Positions 8,039 to 16,393 are shown, counted from the stretch's first letter. The stretch: DNA of 30,112 nucleotides from Bacillota bacterium (GCA_023441055.1 JAEZQY010000026.1:1-30112), one strand, 5' to 3'. Notes: generated by a model from the sequence alone, not told the origin. Program-made: numbers and translations.

Positions 8039-9694
8039 CTACCCCTCTTCTTCAATTGAAGCATATTGAACAGCCTTCCACATCGCCTTCGCCTTATTCA
8101 ATGACTCCGTGTACTCCCGAGCGGGATCAGAGTCAATCACTATCCCTGCGCCTGCTTGAATATAACCCATACCGTCTTCCACCACCATCGTGCGAATAAT
8201 TATATTAAATTCCATATTTCCGTTATAGTCAATCCATCCGATTGATCCGGTGTACGGTCCGCGTCTGACGGGCTCCAGCTCCTCGATAATTTCCATCGTG
8301 CGGATCTTGGGCGCTCCAGTAATCGTACCTCCTGGGAATGTCGCCGCGATCACATCGAAGGCGTCCTTGCCCGCCATCAGCTCACCGGTCACCTCGGAGA
8401 CGATATGCATCACATGGGAGTACTTCTCAACCACCATCAGCTCCGGCACCCGCACTGACCCGTAGCGCGATATACGGCCCAGATCATTGCGCTCCAGATC
8501 GACCAGCATAATATGCTCCGCGCGCTCCTTCTCGCTGTCCAGCAGCTTCCGCAGCAGTCGAGCATCCTCCTCTTCGCTTGCGCCTCTGGGCCGCGTACCG
8601 GCAATTGGCCGCGTCCGCACATGCTGGTCCTCGACCTGGACGAGCAGCTCAGGCGAGCCGCTGACTAGCTGCCAGTCTGGGAATTTCAAGAATCCCATAT
8701 AGGGGGAGGGATTCAGTTGACGCAGCCACTCGTAGATGCGCTCCGGTGTGCTATCCAGTCTTCGGCTCTGCCTGATGGACAGATTCACCTGGAAGACATC
8801 GCCTGCGCGAATATATTCCTGAATGCGTTCCACAGCCTGCATATACTCCGCTCTCGAGAATGCGGCATGGACATCTGTCAGCAGCTCCACATCGATCCCG
8901 ATATTACGATCTGCGATATCGGCTGCGAGCTTGCTGCGTCTCGCTTCAGCAGCTTCGTTGCGCATGCTCGCTGTTCGGATATCCTCCCAGACCCGCTTCA
9001 TCACAGTAAGCCGCTCGCAAGCCAATTCATACTGACGCTCCAGCTGGTCATCTGACTCCCCGGGCGCTATATGCGCATGAGTCGCGCAGTATACGGCGTT
9101 CTCTTGATGATCGATGATCCACAGCTCGTCCAGCATCATGAAGGCATAATCCGGGCAAGTCAGATCTGCAGCTGCCAGCTCAGGCAGCCGTTCAATGCTG
9201 CGCGCCATATCATAGCCCCAATAGCCCACGATACCACCGGTAAACTTCGGCAGGCTGTTAATGCGGGGCGAGCGGTAATCCGCCATCCATGCCTTCACGA
9301 CCTCGAGCGGCTTACCGGATACTGTGTGGACTATTGCCTTGCTGTTGGCCAACCGAGCTTCGGCATTCGGTAGATCACCACCGTCACGCAGCTCCTCGGC
9401 CCCTTGCTGATCCGATGACTCCTGTTGATCCACAGCACCTACTTGTCGAATCGTAGTTATACGCGCCTCGCTCCCACTACCGCTGATCGTCGAGAACGGC
9501 CGCAAGCCGAGATAGGAATAGCGCCCCATCTTCCCGCTCTCGAGTATGAAAGCATGCTCCGAGCCGAGCTCCCATGCCCGCTCCCATGATTCCATTACGA
9601 AGTCTGGCTCCAACTCGATTCGCTTAAGCAGCGGCAGCATCGTATAGCCATCCTGCTTCCACTCTCGCCATTGCTCTATTGTAATTTGTGTCAT
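8039..9694 (-). CDS. pabB: Aminodeoxychorismate synthase component I
   Basis: Chorismate-binding subunit that, with PabA ammonia, forms 4-amino-4-deoxychorismate. The N-terminal domain has ILESGKMGRYSYLG (about residues 50-63). The C-terminal chorismate-binding domain has YIRAGDVFQVNLS, RTRPIAGTRPRG (360-371), EHIMLVDLERNDLGR (393-407) and FPGGTITGAPK (453-463). I start at 9694, where the protein begins MTQITIEQW after a GGGGG-containing ribosome binding site. At 551 residues it is longer than B. subtilis PabB, with a polar insertion at about 80-120. The PIAGT motif is the form typical of anthranilate synthase TrpE, so the chemistry could differ. The pab-fol context supports PabB. Confidence 0.9.
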   Translation of the reverse strand: MTQITIEQWREWKQDGYTMLPLLKRIELEPDFVMESWERAWELGSEHAFILESGKMGRYSYLGLRPFSTISGSGSEARITTIRQVGAVDQQESSDQQGAEELRDGGDLPNAEARLANSKAIVHTVSGKPLEVVKAWMADYRSPRINSLPKFTGGIVGYWGYDMARSIERLPELAAADLTCPDYAFMMLDELWIIDHQENAVYCATHAHIAPGESDDQLERQYELACERLTVMKRVWEDIRTASMRNEAAEARRSKLAADIADRNIGIDVELLTDVHAAFSRAEYMQAVERIQEYIRAGDVFQVNLSIRQSRRLDSTPERIYEWLRQLNPSPYMGFLKFPDWQLVSGSPELLVQVEDQHVRTRPIAGTRPRGASEEEDARLLRKLLDSEKERAEHIMLVDLERNDLGRISRYGSVRVPELMVVEKYSHVMHIVSEVTGELMAGKDAFDVIAATFPGGTITGAPKIRTMEIIEELEPVRRGPYTGSIGWIDYNGNMEFNIIIRTMVVEDGMGYIQAGAGIVIDSDPAREYTESLNKAKAMWKAVQYASIEEEG

Positions 9695-9940
9695 CCCTCT
9701 ACCCCCGAGCAACAAATCAATCCACCAACCTGAAGTATCAGATTCCAGCACCACAGCCCAAATTTACCTCGTCACGCGCCATACAGCATCACTTTCCAGC
9801 ATTACCGCACAGTTACTCCACACCGCTCTACTCCAAACTCCCCTGCCACGTCCATTTAAGCCGACCTCGCCGCTCTATTTGCTCCAATCTCACCGCGCTC
9901 CTGCCGATTGCGATCCGCTTGGCCAGGCGTGCAACTCTCC
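9695..9940 (-). other. Intergenic region upstream of pabB
   Basis: About 245 bases between the cysK terminator and pabB without a credible gene. The folate operon promoter should lie here. The best match I find is weak: TTGGGC (9756-9761), a 16-bp spacer and GATACT (9734-9739). There is no T-box, tryptophan attenuator or recognisable riboswitch fold that I can see. Confidence 0.3.
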
Positions 9941-9972
9941 AAAAAAGACCCCTCACACCACCGTGAGGGGTC
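9941..9972 (-). terminator. Rho-independent terminator of cysK
   Basis: On the minus strand GACCCCTCAC pairs perfectly over 10 bp with GTGAGGGGTC around a 6-base loop, followed by six Ts (9941-9946). Confidence 0.95.
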
Positions 9973-9999
9973 ATGCCTGCTATTATAGCAGAATATGAA

Positions 10000-10938
10000 T
10001 TAGTCTTCGAATTGATACAGCGGTGTGCTGAGGTAGCGCTCGCCATTCGAAGGTAGAATCGCAACAACGCGCTTGCCTGCTCCGAGCTCCTTAGCAACCT
10101 TGAGCGCTGCGAAGATCGCTGCGCCGGAGGAGATCCCGCCGAGAATGCCTTCGGACTTCGCGACATTGCGCGAGGTTTCGAATGCTTCATCATTCTCAAC
10201 CGTGATAACACCATCATAGATGTTCGTGTTCAGGATATCCGGCACGAAGCCAGCTCCAATCCCTTGGATCTTATGCGGGCCTGGCTTACCGCCAGACAAG
10301 ATCGGGGATGCCGTTGGCTCAACCGCATAAATCTTAATGCCTGGGAAGTTCGACTTCAGCACTTCGCCAGCGCCCGTGATGGTACCGCCAGTGCCGATAC
10401 CGGAGATGAACGCATCCAGCTTGCCGTCCAAAGAATTAATAGCTTCCACAATCTCGGGACCTGTGGTCTCACGGTGAATCTTCACGTTCGCTTGATTCTG
10501 GAATTGCTGCGGGAGGAAGTGGTCAGGATTAGCAGCAACAATCTCTTCAGCACGGCGAATAGCGCCCTTCATGCCTTCAGGTCCTGGAGTCAGCTCCAGC
10601 TTGGCACCATATGCGCGCAACAGATTTCTTCTCTCGAGGCTCATGGTCTCAGGCATAACCAGTATTGCTTTGTAGCCCTTGGCAGCTGCTACCAATGCAA
10701 GGCCAATGCCAGTATTGCCGCTGGTAGGCTCTACGATGGTGTCGCCCGGCTTCAGCTTGCCTTCCTTCTCAGCCTGCTCAACCATACTAATCGCGATACG
10801 ATCCTTCACGCTGGCGCCTGGATTCTGATATTCCAGCTTCACATACACTTCAGCACTGCCCTCTGGCACGACACGGTTCAGACGGACAAGGGGCGTATCT
10901 CCGATTACTTCTGTAATGTTCTGTACAATCTTGGCCAT
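10000..10938 (-). CDS. cysK: Cysteine synthase (O-acetylserine sulfhydrylase)
   Basis: PLP enzyme making cysteine from O-acetylserine and sulfide. The PLP lysine is Lys45 in NPGASVKDRIA. The substrate loop TSGNTG is at 72-77, the phosphate loop GIGTGGTITG lies mid-protein, and the C-terminal GGISSGAA serine contacts the pyridine nitrogen. At 312 residues it is typical of CysK and shorter than cystathionine beta-synthase. A textbook AGGAGG lies 7 bases before the ATG. It is a single-gene unit with its own strong promoter, a putative CymR-type operator at the transcription start and a terminator. In B. subtilis CysK is also the sensor partner of CymR. Confidence 0.97.
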   Translation of the reverse strand: MAKIVQNITEVIGDTPLVRLNRVVPEGSAEVYVKLEYQNPGASVKDRIAISMVEQAEKEGKLKPGDTIVEPTSGNTGIGLALVAAAKGYKAILVMPETMSLERRNLLRAYGAKLELTPGPEGMKGAIRRAEEIVAANPDHFLPQQFQNQANVKIHRETTGPEIVEAINSLDGKLDAFISGIGTGGTITGAGEVLKSNFPGIKIYAVEPTASPILSGGKPGPHKIQGIGAGFVPDILNTNIYDGVITVENDEAFETSRNVAKSEGILGGISSGAAIFAALKVAKELGAGKRVVAILPSNGERYLSTPLYQFED

Positions 10939-10974
10939 TGTTAATCCTCCTCGAATTGGTAATTGCTATCCCTG

Positions 10975-11000
10975 TATTCCGACTAAAACAGTCGGTATTA
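10975..11000. promoter_or_regulatory. Putative Rrf2/CymR-type operator of cysK
   Basis: The inverted repeat CCGACT-N5-AGTCGG (10979-10995), flanked by A/T-rich bases, sits just downstream of the cysK -10, at about +8 to +24. The geometry and sequence resemble sites of Rrf2-family repressors such as CymR. Repression when cysteine is plentiful is inferred from family knowledge. Confidence 0.55.
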
Positions 11001-11009
11001 ACTATTCAC

Positions 11010-11038
11010 ATCTTACCAGTCTGAAAAAAACTTGTCAA
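11010..11038 (-). promoter_or_regulatory. Sigma-A promoter of cysK
   Basis: On the minus strand a perfect TTGACA (11033-11038), a 17-bp spacer and TAAGAT (11010-11015). The predicted start is near 11003, about 65 bases before the ATG. Confidence 0.9.
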
Positions 11039-11040
11039 CG

Positions 11041-11062
11041 AAAAAATTCGAACCATTCGAAT
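11041..11062 (-). terminator. Probable terminator of hslO operon
   Basis: On the minus strand ATTCGAA-TGG-TTCGAAT is a perfect 7-bp A/T-rich hairpin followed by a T-run (11041-11046). It ends right against the cysK -35, separating the nad-coaX-hslO operon from cysK. The stem is weak, so termination may be partial. Confidence 0.6.
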
Positions 11063-11080
11063 CCATTTCTTAACCGATTT

Positions 11081-11971
11081 CTATCCATCTATATCCTGTA
11101 TTAGACGCTCTAAATCTACTCGCTCCACCTGATAATTCTCGTTGCAGAAGTGGCACGCGACCTCAGCCCGTCCATTATCGCGCAGGATGCTCGCCAGCTC
11201 AGCCTTACCCAGGCTGACCAGCGTATTCTCTACGCGCTCTTGCGAGCAGGAGCAGCGGAACGTTAACGGAATCGTATCCATAATCCTCACATCATCGAAT
11301 AGATGTCTGACGATCTCTTCGGGGCCCATCCCTTGATTAATCAAGCTCGTCACTGATGGCAATTGAGCAAGCTTCTGCTCGATCTCTGTGATCTCCTCAT
11401 CGCGAAGCCCAGGCAACAGCTGAATAATAAACCCGCCTGCCGCCTTAATCGAATAATCGACATCTACCAGCACGCCGAGCGCCACTGCAGACGGTGTCTG
11501 CTCAGATACGCCGAAGTAATAAGTGAAGTCCTCCGCAAGCTCCCCCGACACGATCGGGGATGTCCCACGATACGGCTCCTTCATGCCAAGATCCTTAACG
11601 ATGTACAATGCGCCATCCGTACCGACTGCACCCGCGACATCCAGCTTGCCCTTATCATTCAATGGCAGATCCACACTTGGATTACTCACATAAGCGCGAG
11701 CTTCCCCGTTCGCATTAGCATCTGCCACAATCTGACCGATTGGTCCTCCGCCCTTCACTTGCACCGTCAGCTTCTCATCACCCTTGAGCATGAAGCCCAT
11801 CATGGCCGCTGCAGTCACGGTTCGACCTAATGCAGCTGCAGCCGTCGGGGTCGTCTCATGGCGGCGATGCAGCTCCCCCACTAGTGAAGTCGATAGCGCA
11901 GCGAATACGCGCACCCGATTTTGAAGCGCGGTACCGCGCAGCAATCGGTCTTGCTCCTGTTGTCTATTCAT
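11081..11971 (-). CDS. hslO: Redox-regulated molecular chaperone Hsp33
   Basis: Hsp33 is a cytoplasmic holdase activated by oxidative unfolding. The N-terminal domain includes RTVTAAAMMGFMLKG, VKGGGPIGQI and an LGMKEPYRGTSPIVSGE stretch. The C-terminal redox switch has the four zinc cysteines as CxC (Cys240, Cys242) and CxxC (Cys273, Cys276). I place the start at the ATG at 11971 (MNRQQEQDR), with AGGA 6 bases upstream. An upstream TTG at 11995 is open but poorer. At 296 residues it has family length. It is the last gene behind coaX. In B. subtilis a PrsA-like peptidyl-prolyl isomerase gene (yacD) sits between this gene and cysK; it is absent here. Confidence 0.95.
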   Translation of the reverse strand: MNRQQEQDRLLRGTALQNRVRVFAALSTSLVGELHRRHETTPTAAAALGRTVTAAAMMGFMLKGDEKLTVQVKGGGPIGQIVADANANGEARAYVSNPSVDLPLNDKGKLDVAGAVGTDGALYIVKDLGMKEPYRGTSPIVSGELAEDFTYYFGVSEQTPSAVALGVLVDVDYSIKAAGGFIIQLLPGLRDEEITEIEQKLAQLPSVTSLINQGMGPEEIVRHLFDDVRIMDTIPLTFRCSCSQERVENTLVSLGKAELASILRDNGRAEVACHFCNENYQVERVDLERLIQDIDG

Positions 11972-12004
11972 CTCAATCCTACCCTTCCTGTCCAAATAGT
12001 GAAG

Positions 12005-12028
12005 CGGCAGCGCCTACACGCGCTGCCG
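12005..12028 (-). other. Strong hairpin directly after coaX
   Basis: On the minus strand CGGCAGCGC pairs perfectly over 9 bp with GCGCTGCCG around a 6-base loop. It begins immediately after the coaX stop and lies 33 bases upstream of the hslO start. There is no T-run, so it is more likely an RNA stability or processing stem, or a weak attenuator, than a terminator. Confidence 0.6.
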
Positions 12029-12796
12029 TCATGTCTGATTCCGCTCATAGATCATTAATAAGCCCTGTAGGGTCAACAGCTTGTTGACCTCCTGTATCGT
12101 CTTGGATTCATTCGCAATCAGCTCAGCCAGGCCGCCAGTGGCAATAACCTTAGCCTTCACTCCGAATTCCTCTTCCATACGCCACACGATGCCGTCCACC
12201 TGTCCCGCGAAGCCGTAGACGATGCCAGCCTGCATCGAGGCAACCGGGTTACGACCGACCGTACTCTTCGGTCTGGCCAGCTCAATGCGCGGCAGCTTAG
12301 CTGCCCTGCTGTAGAGCGCCTCGGTCGAGATGCCGATACCAGGCGCGATCGCACCGCCCAGGTAGTCACCCTTCTCATCGATATAATCGAATGTGGTCGC
12401 TGTACCGAAATCAACGATGATCAGCGGCGAGCCATACAGCTCGATCGCTGCAATGGCGTTGACGATCCGATCGGCGCCGACCTCGCGCGGATTCTCATAA
12501 CGGATATTCAATCCCGTTCGAACGCCTGGGCCGACGACAAGAGGCGTCTTCTTAATATATTTGGAGCACAGCTTCTCAATGGTCGGCATAATCGGCGGAA
12601 CGACCGATGAGACAATGACGCCCTCGATCTGATCCATGCGAATGCCAGCATGCTGGAACAGATTGAACACGGTCACACCGTATTCGTCCGCAGTCGCAGA
12701 TCGATTCGTGCTTAGGCGCCAATCATGCAGCAGCTTGCGTTCCTGATATACGCCTAGAACAATATTCGTGTTGCCAATATCGATGACGAGAATCAT
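12029..12796 (-). CDS. coaX: Type III pantothenate kinase
   Basis: First committed step of coenzyme A synthesis (pantothenate to 4'-phosphopantothenate), by the CoA-insensitive type III enzyme. It has an ASKHA-fold layout: the phosphate-1 loop DIGNTN with catalytic Asp6, the pantothenate-binding GADR (residues 107-110), VDFGTATTFD with Asp129, and a C-terminal adenosine motif IATGGLAELIA. At 255 residues it has the usual length. The ATG lies three bases after the nadC stop, with AAGGGAAG as ribosome binding site. Placed between nadC and hslO, it joins CoA and NAD synthesis in one transcript. Confidence 0.96.
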   Translation of the reverse strand: MILVIDIGNTNIVLGVYQERKLLHDWRLSTNRSATADEYGVTVFNLFQHAGIRMDQIEGVIVSSVVPPIMPTIEKLCSKYIKKTPLVVGPGVRTGLNIRYENPREVGADRIVNAIAAIELYGSPLIIVDFGTATTFDYIDEKGDYLGGAIAPGIGISTEALYSRAAKLPRIELARPKSTVGRNPVASMQAGIVYGFAGQVDGIVWRMEEEFGVKAKVIATGGLAELIANESKTIQEVNKLLTLQGLLMIYERNQT

Positions 12797-12799
12797 AGG

Positions 12800-13666
12800 C
12801 TAGCTTCCCTTCCGCTCATTCAAGTCCAAGCTAATATCCAGCGCGGGAACAGAGTGTGTCAATCCACCGACCGAGATCACGTCTACACCGGTCAGCGCAA
12901 TTGCCCGAAGCGTCTCACGGGTAACTCCGCCCGAAGCCTCTATGACAATATGAGGCGACTGCGTCTTGATCATGCGTACGGCCTGCTCCATATCCAGCGT
13001 CGGCATATTATCCAGCATGATAATATCAGCGCCGGCCTCCAGCGCCTCGGTTACCTGTGCATGGGATTCCACTTCCACCTCGATCTTCATCGTATGCGGA
13101 ATATAGGCCCGAGCGCTCTGAACTGCCGAAGCAATCCCGCCCGCGGCCTTAATATGATTATCCTTTATCATTACCGCATCATAGAGTCCGAAGCGATGAT
13201 TATGGCCGCCGCCGATGCGAACCGCATACTTCTCCAGCTGCCGCAGCCCCGGTGTCGTCTTACGCGTATCCACCAATCGCGCTGGCGCGCCCTCGAGCGC
13301 ATCAACATAGCTTCGCGTCTTCGTGGCAATGCCTGACATACGCTGCAGCAGATTCAGAGCCAGCCGCTCACCGCTCAATATGCTTCTCGAGCTTCCTTCA
13401 ACCTCTGCAATGACAGTACCTCTACGCGCTTGTGTTCCCTCTTCCACGCATGTCCGGAAGACAAGCCCCGCGTCGATTGCTGCGAACACAGCCGCCGCGA
13501 CAGGCAGCCCGGCAATAACGCCGTCTTCCTTCACATGGAGTACCCCCTTGGAACGATGGGTGTCCGGGACAGCAGCCAGCGCAGAGATATCACCTGTTCC
13601 GATATCCTCCAGCAACCATGCTTGAATCTGCTCACGCAGCCATGCCGCATTCCAATCAGCCTTCAT
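12800..13666 (-). CDS. nadC: Nicotinate-nucleotide pyrophosphorylase (carboxylating)
   Basis: Quinolinate phosphoribosyltransferase, which forms nicotinate mononucleotide from quinolinate and PRPP. The N-terminal LLEDIGTGDISA (about residues 18-29) is followed by the alpha/beta barrel with VDTRKTTPGLRQLEKYAV (132-149), RIGGGHNHRFGL, MIKDNHI, the EVEVES strand, IIMLDNM and EASGGV. I start at 13666, where GGAGG lies 9 bases upstream and the protein begins MKADWNAAWL (288 residues, family length). The 38 in-frame codons upstream overlap nadB and are unlikely to be translated. The start overlaps the nadB stop by 11 bases. Confidence 0.95.
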   Translation of the reverse strand: MKADWNAAWLREQIQAWLLEDIGTGDISALAAVPDTHRSKGVLHVKEDGVIAGLPVAAAVFAAIDAGLVFRTCVEEGTQARRGTVIAEVEGSSRSILSGERLALNLLQRMSGIATKTRSYVDALEGAPARLVDTRKTTPGLRQLEKYAVRIGGGHNHRFGLYDAVMIKDNHIKAAGGIASAVQSARAYIPHTMKIEVEVESHAQVTEALEAGADIIMLDNMPTLDMEQAVRMIKTQSPHIVIEASGGVTRETLRAIALTGVDVISVGGLTHSVPALDISLDLNERKGS

Positions 13667-15269
13667 TGATCTGTTCCTCCACCATTCCAGTTTCGCGATG
13701 CCAGTTCGTATGCTTGCGCCATCTGTGGTCATCCCGCTCCGGGAAGTCCTCGCGATAATGTCCGCCGCGGCTCTCATCACGCAGGATTGCGGCTTGCGCA
13801 GTCAGCATCGCGCAGACTAGCAAATTCGCGAATTCATACTCTTCCCGCTTGGATAATTGCGTATCGAGCACAGGCAATTGGCGCCGCAGCTCCTCACCGC
13901 CCTTAGTCAATCCGCTCAGGCTGCGCTTCACCCCCGCATATCGAAGCATGACCTTCTGCAGCTTGAGCCTACGCTCGACGATCGCTGTGATCGAGCCATG
14001 CGTGCGATGCGCGTTATAACCGATTCCCTCCGGCAGCTCTAACGGGGTTAAGCGCTCGATCGCTTCGACAATTCGCCTGCCGAAGACGATGGCCTCCGAC
14101 AATGAGTTGCTCGCCAGACGATTCGCCCCATGCACACCGGTCGAGGATACCTCGCCACAGGCGAACAGCCGCTCCACCGATGTCTCGCCCTGCAGTCCTG
14201 TCTTGACGCCACCCATCATATAATGCGCAGCCGGCGCAACAGGAATCCAATCTGATGTCATGTCCAGACCGTAGGATAGACAATACTCATAGATCGTCGG
14301 GAAGCGATGCTTAATCAGCTCCGGAGACTCATGTGTAATATCCAGATAGACGAAGGTCGATCTCGTGCTCTCCATCTCGGACACAATCGCCCGCGCCACG
14401 ACATCACGGGGAGCGAGCTCCAGCTGCGGATGATAATTAGCCATGAAGCGCTCGCCCTTCATATTGCGCAGCACCGCGCCTTCTCCCCGCACCGCCTCCG
14501 AGATGAGGAAGCGCGGCGCGCCGGGATAGCACAGCGCAGTCGGATGAAATTGAATGAACTCCATATCTCTTATGTATGCCCCTGCGCGATAAGCGATCGC
14601 GACACCGTCGCCTGTAGCGACATCGGGATTAGTTGTATAGCGGAACAACTGGCCAGTACCGCCAGTACATAGCACAGTAGACTTCCCGCTGACGAATACC
14701 CGCTGACCGTCCGATTTCTGGACGAGCGCGCCGTAGCACACGTTATCTGCGGTTATCAGATCAATCACGAAGTGATCATTCCATATTTCGATATTCGGAT
14801 GGGCTGCCGCCCGCTCAGACAACGCGCGTACAATCTCTGCGCCCGTGGCATCGCCATTGGCATGCAGGATACGCCGATGACTATGCGCCCCTTCCTTAGT
14901 CAAAGCATACGTCCCGTTCTCTACATCGAACTGGGTGCCCATCGCGATCAGTTCACGCACGCCGTCGGGCCCCTCCTGTACTAAGGCGTCCACAGCTTCC
15001 GGTGTGCAGAGGCCCGCGCCCGCGGTCAGGGTATCCTGCCGATGGAACGCAAAGGAATCCTCATCTGAGATTACTGCCGCAATGCCGCCCTGCGCATGTC
15101 GGGTATTGCTGTCGAGCATCGACTTCTTGGTAATCATGATAACCTTGCCCGACTCCGCGGCCTTGATCGCGGTGAATAAGCCTGCTATCCCCGCCCCGAC
15201 GATAATGACATCCTTATCAATTCGAGGCAGGTCAGCAAGCTGGAAGTCCACGAGATAACGCGGAATCAT
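13656..15269 (-). CDS. nadB: L-aspartate oxidase
   Basis: FAD enzyme oxidising L-aspartate to iminoaspartate, which is passed to NadA. The FAD dinucleotide fold is DVIIVGAGIAGLFTA (residues 20-34), followed by NTRHAQGGIAAVISDEDS (55-72), GGTGQLFRYTTNP, FIQFHPTAL, SEAVRGEGA, HYMMGGV, and the C-terminal FAD-binding GVHGANRLASNSLSEAIVFG. The C-terminal helical domain ends with SRGGHYREDFPERDD. At 537 residues it is normal. The related succinate dehydrogenase/fumarate reductase flavoproteins are excluded by the length and the nad neighbours. The start overlaps the nadA stop by four bases. Confidence 0.97.
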   Translation of the reverse strand: MIPRYLVDFQLADLPRIDKDVIIVGAGIAGLFTAIKAAESGKVIMITKKSMLDSNTRHAQGGIAAVISDEDSFAFHRQDTLTAGAGLCTPEAVDALVQEGPDGVRELIAMGTQFDVENGTYALTKEGAHSHRRILHANGDATGAEIVRALSERAAAHPNIEIWNDHFVIDLITADNVCYGALVQKSDGQRVFVSGKSTVLCTGGTGQLFRYTTNPDVATGDGVAIAYRAGAYIRDMEFIQFHPTALCYPGAPRFLISEAVRGEGAVLRNMKGERFMANYHPQLELAPRDVVARAIVSEMESTRSTFVYLDITHESPELIKHRFPTIYEYCLSYGLDMTSDWIPVAPAAHYMMGGVKTGLQGETSVERLFACGEVSSTGVHGANRLASNSLSEAIVFGRRIVEAIERLTPLELPEGIGYNAHRTHGSITAIVERRLKLQKVMLRYAGVKRSLSGLTKGGEELRRQLPVLDTQLSKREEYEFANLLVCAMLTAQAAILRDESRGGHYREDFPERDDHRWRKHTNWHRETGMVEEQINEG

Positions 15270-16210
15270 AACGCCGAAACCTCAAGCATCCGTTGCAGCG
15301 ATGCCCTTGCCTTATCCGCAACATGGGGCGGCACATAAATTTCGGGCTGCATATTCTCCAATGCGCGCACCAGTTTCTTCAGGTTATTCACCTTCATATT
15401 CGGACATACCAGATACTTCGTTGCAAAATGGAACTGCTTATCGGGACTGTCCTTCCTCAGCTGGTATCCCGTGCCATCCTCCGTGCCCACAATAAATTCC
15501 TTGCAGTCGGATTCTCGGCAATACTTAATGATCGCCGTGGTGCTGCCCACGAAATCTGCCAACTTCACCACTTCCGGACGGCATTCAGGGTGAACCACGA
15601 ACTGTGCATTCGGATAAGCCGCGCGCATCTCTACAACATCCTTCACCGTGAGCATATCATGGGTGTTGCAGTAGCCCTCCCAAATGATCATTTCCTTATC
15701 TGTGAATTTAGACACATAGTCGCCCAAATTTTTATCCGGCACCCAGATGACCTTCGGTGTATCGACCGAATTGACAATCTTCACCGCATTAGCCGATGTG
15801 CAGACAATATCCGTCTCTGCCTTAATTTCAGCGGACGAATTAATATACGTGACGACCGTCGCGTCTGGATGCTGCGCCTTCAGCTTGCGCAGGCCATCGA
15901 CATTAACCATGTCCGCCATTGGACAGCCAGCTCGCTCATCTGGAATGATCACCGTCTTGTCCGGTGCCAGAATCTTCGCGCTCTCCCCCATGAAGTGCAC
16001 GCCGCAGAACACAATGACATCCGCATCGGTCTGTGCCGCCTTCTGTGCGAGTAATAAGGAATCACCGCGGAAATCCGCTACCTGCTGAATTTCGTCCCGC
16101 TGATAATAATGCGCCAGAATAATGGCATTACGTTCTTCCTTCAATTGCTGCAGCCGAGCCGCCAGCTCCCTGTTCTGCTCTGCCTTCCGTTCTATAGCCA
16201 AGGCTTCCAT
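15266..16210 (-). CDS. nadA: Quinolinate synthase A
   Basis: A [4Fe-4S] enzyme condensing iminoaspartate with dihydroxyacetone phosphate to quinolinate. The three cluster cysteines fit by family alignment as Cys96 (AGCPMADM), Cys181 (GYCNTH) and Cys269 (LVCPNMK). Other conserved parts are ILAHYYQRDEIQQVADF, GDSLLLAQKA, VVTYINSSAEIKA and VVHPEC. At 314 residues it is of the short bacterial type. An AAGGGGG ribosome binding site precedes the ATG. It is the first gene of nadA-nadB-nadC-coaX-hslO, behind its own promoter. In B. subtilis the nad genes are elsewhere, so their placement between coaX and ftsH is a lineage feature. Confidence 0.97.
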   Translation of the reverse strand: MEALAIERKAEQNRELAARLQQLKEERNAIILAHYYQRDEIQQVADFRGDSLLLAQKAAQTDADVIVFCGVHFMGESAKILAPDKTVIIPDERAGCPMADMVNVDGLRKLKAQHPDATVVTYINSSAEIKAETDIVCTSANAVKIVNSVDTPKVIWVPDKNLGDYVSKFTDKEMIIWEGYCNTHDMLTVKDVVEMRAAYPNAQFVVHPECRPEVVKLADFVGSTTAIIKYCRESDCKEFIVGTEDGTGYQLRKDSPDKQFHFATKYLVCPNMKVNNLKKLVRALENMQPEIYVPPHVADKARASLQRMLEVSAL

Positions 16211-16283
16211 CTGAGTGCCCCCTTATAATTGCTTAATATGCTGCTTGCATCCTGCATCATGGAATAGGAATAGGATACAAATA

Positions 16284-16312
16284 AATGTACACAACCTTCT
16301 AATGCGTGTCAA
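16284..16312 (-). promoter_or_regulatory. Sigma-A promoter of the nad-coaX-hslO operon
   Basis: On the minus strand a perfect TTGACA (16307-16312), a 17-bp spacer and TACATT (16284-16289), about 75 bases before nadA. ACAC in the -35 and GTGT at the -10 form a loose inverted repeat that could be a repressor site. I cannot assign it to NiaR by eye. Confidence 0.8.
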
Positions 16313-16393
16313 TCCGCGCTATAACTCGATTTAGGCGCTATTCCGCAGTTTTCATACCGCTAGATGAGGATTATCACATAATCGGGCTTATAT

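Noticed and set aside
8032..8064. Upstream ATG for pabA
   Set aside because: It would add 11 residues before the conserved MILVIDNYDS start; the AGAGGGG site favours the ATG at 8031.
9941..9972. GGTGGTGTGAGGGG similarity to the linker after group II intron domain V
   Set aside because: Here it is just the cysK terminator hairpin; no domain V or VI structure surrounds it.
13667..13780. N-terminal extension of nadC
   Set aside because: It lies inside nadB, precedes the family start and lacks an RBS, while GGAGG stands correctly before the ATG at 13666.
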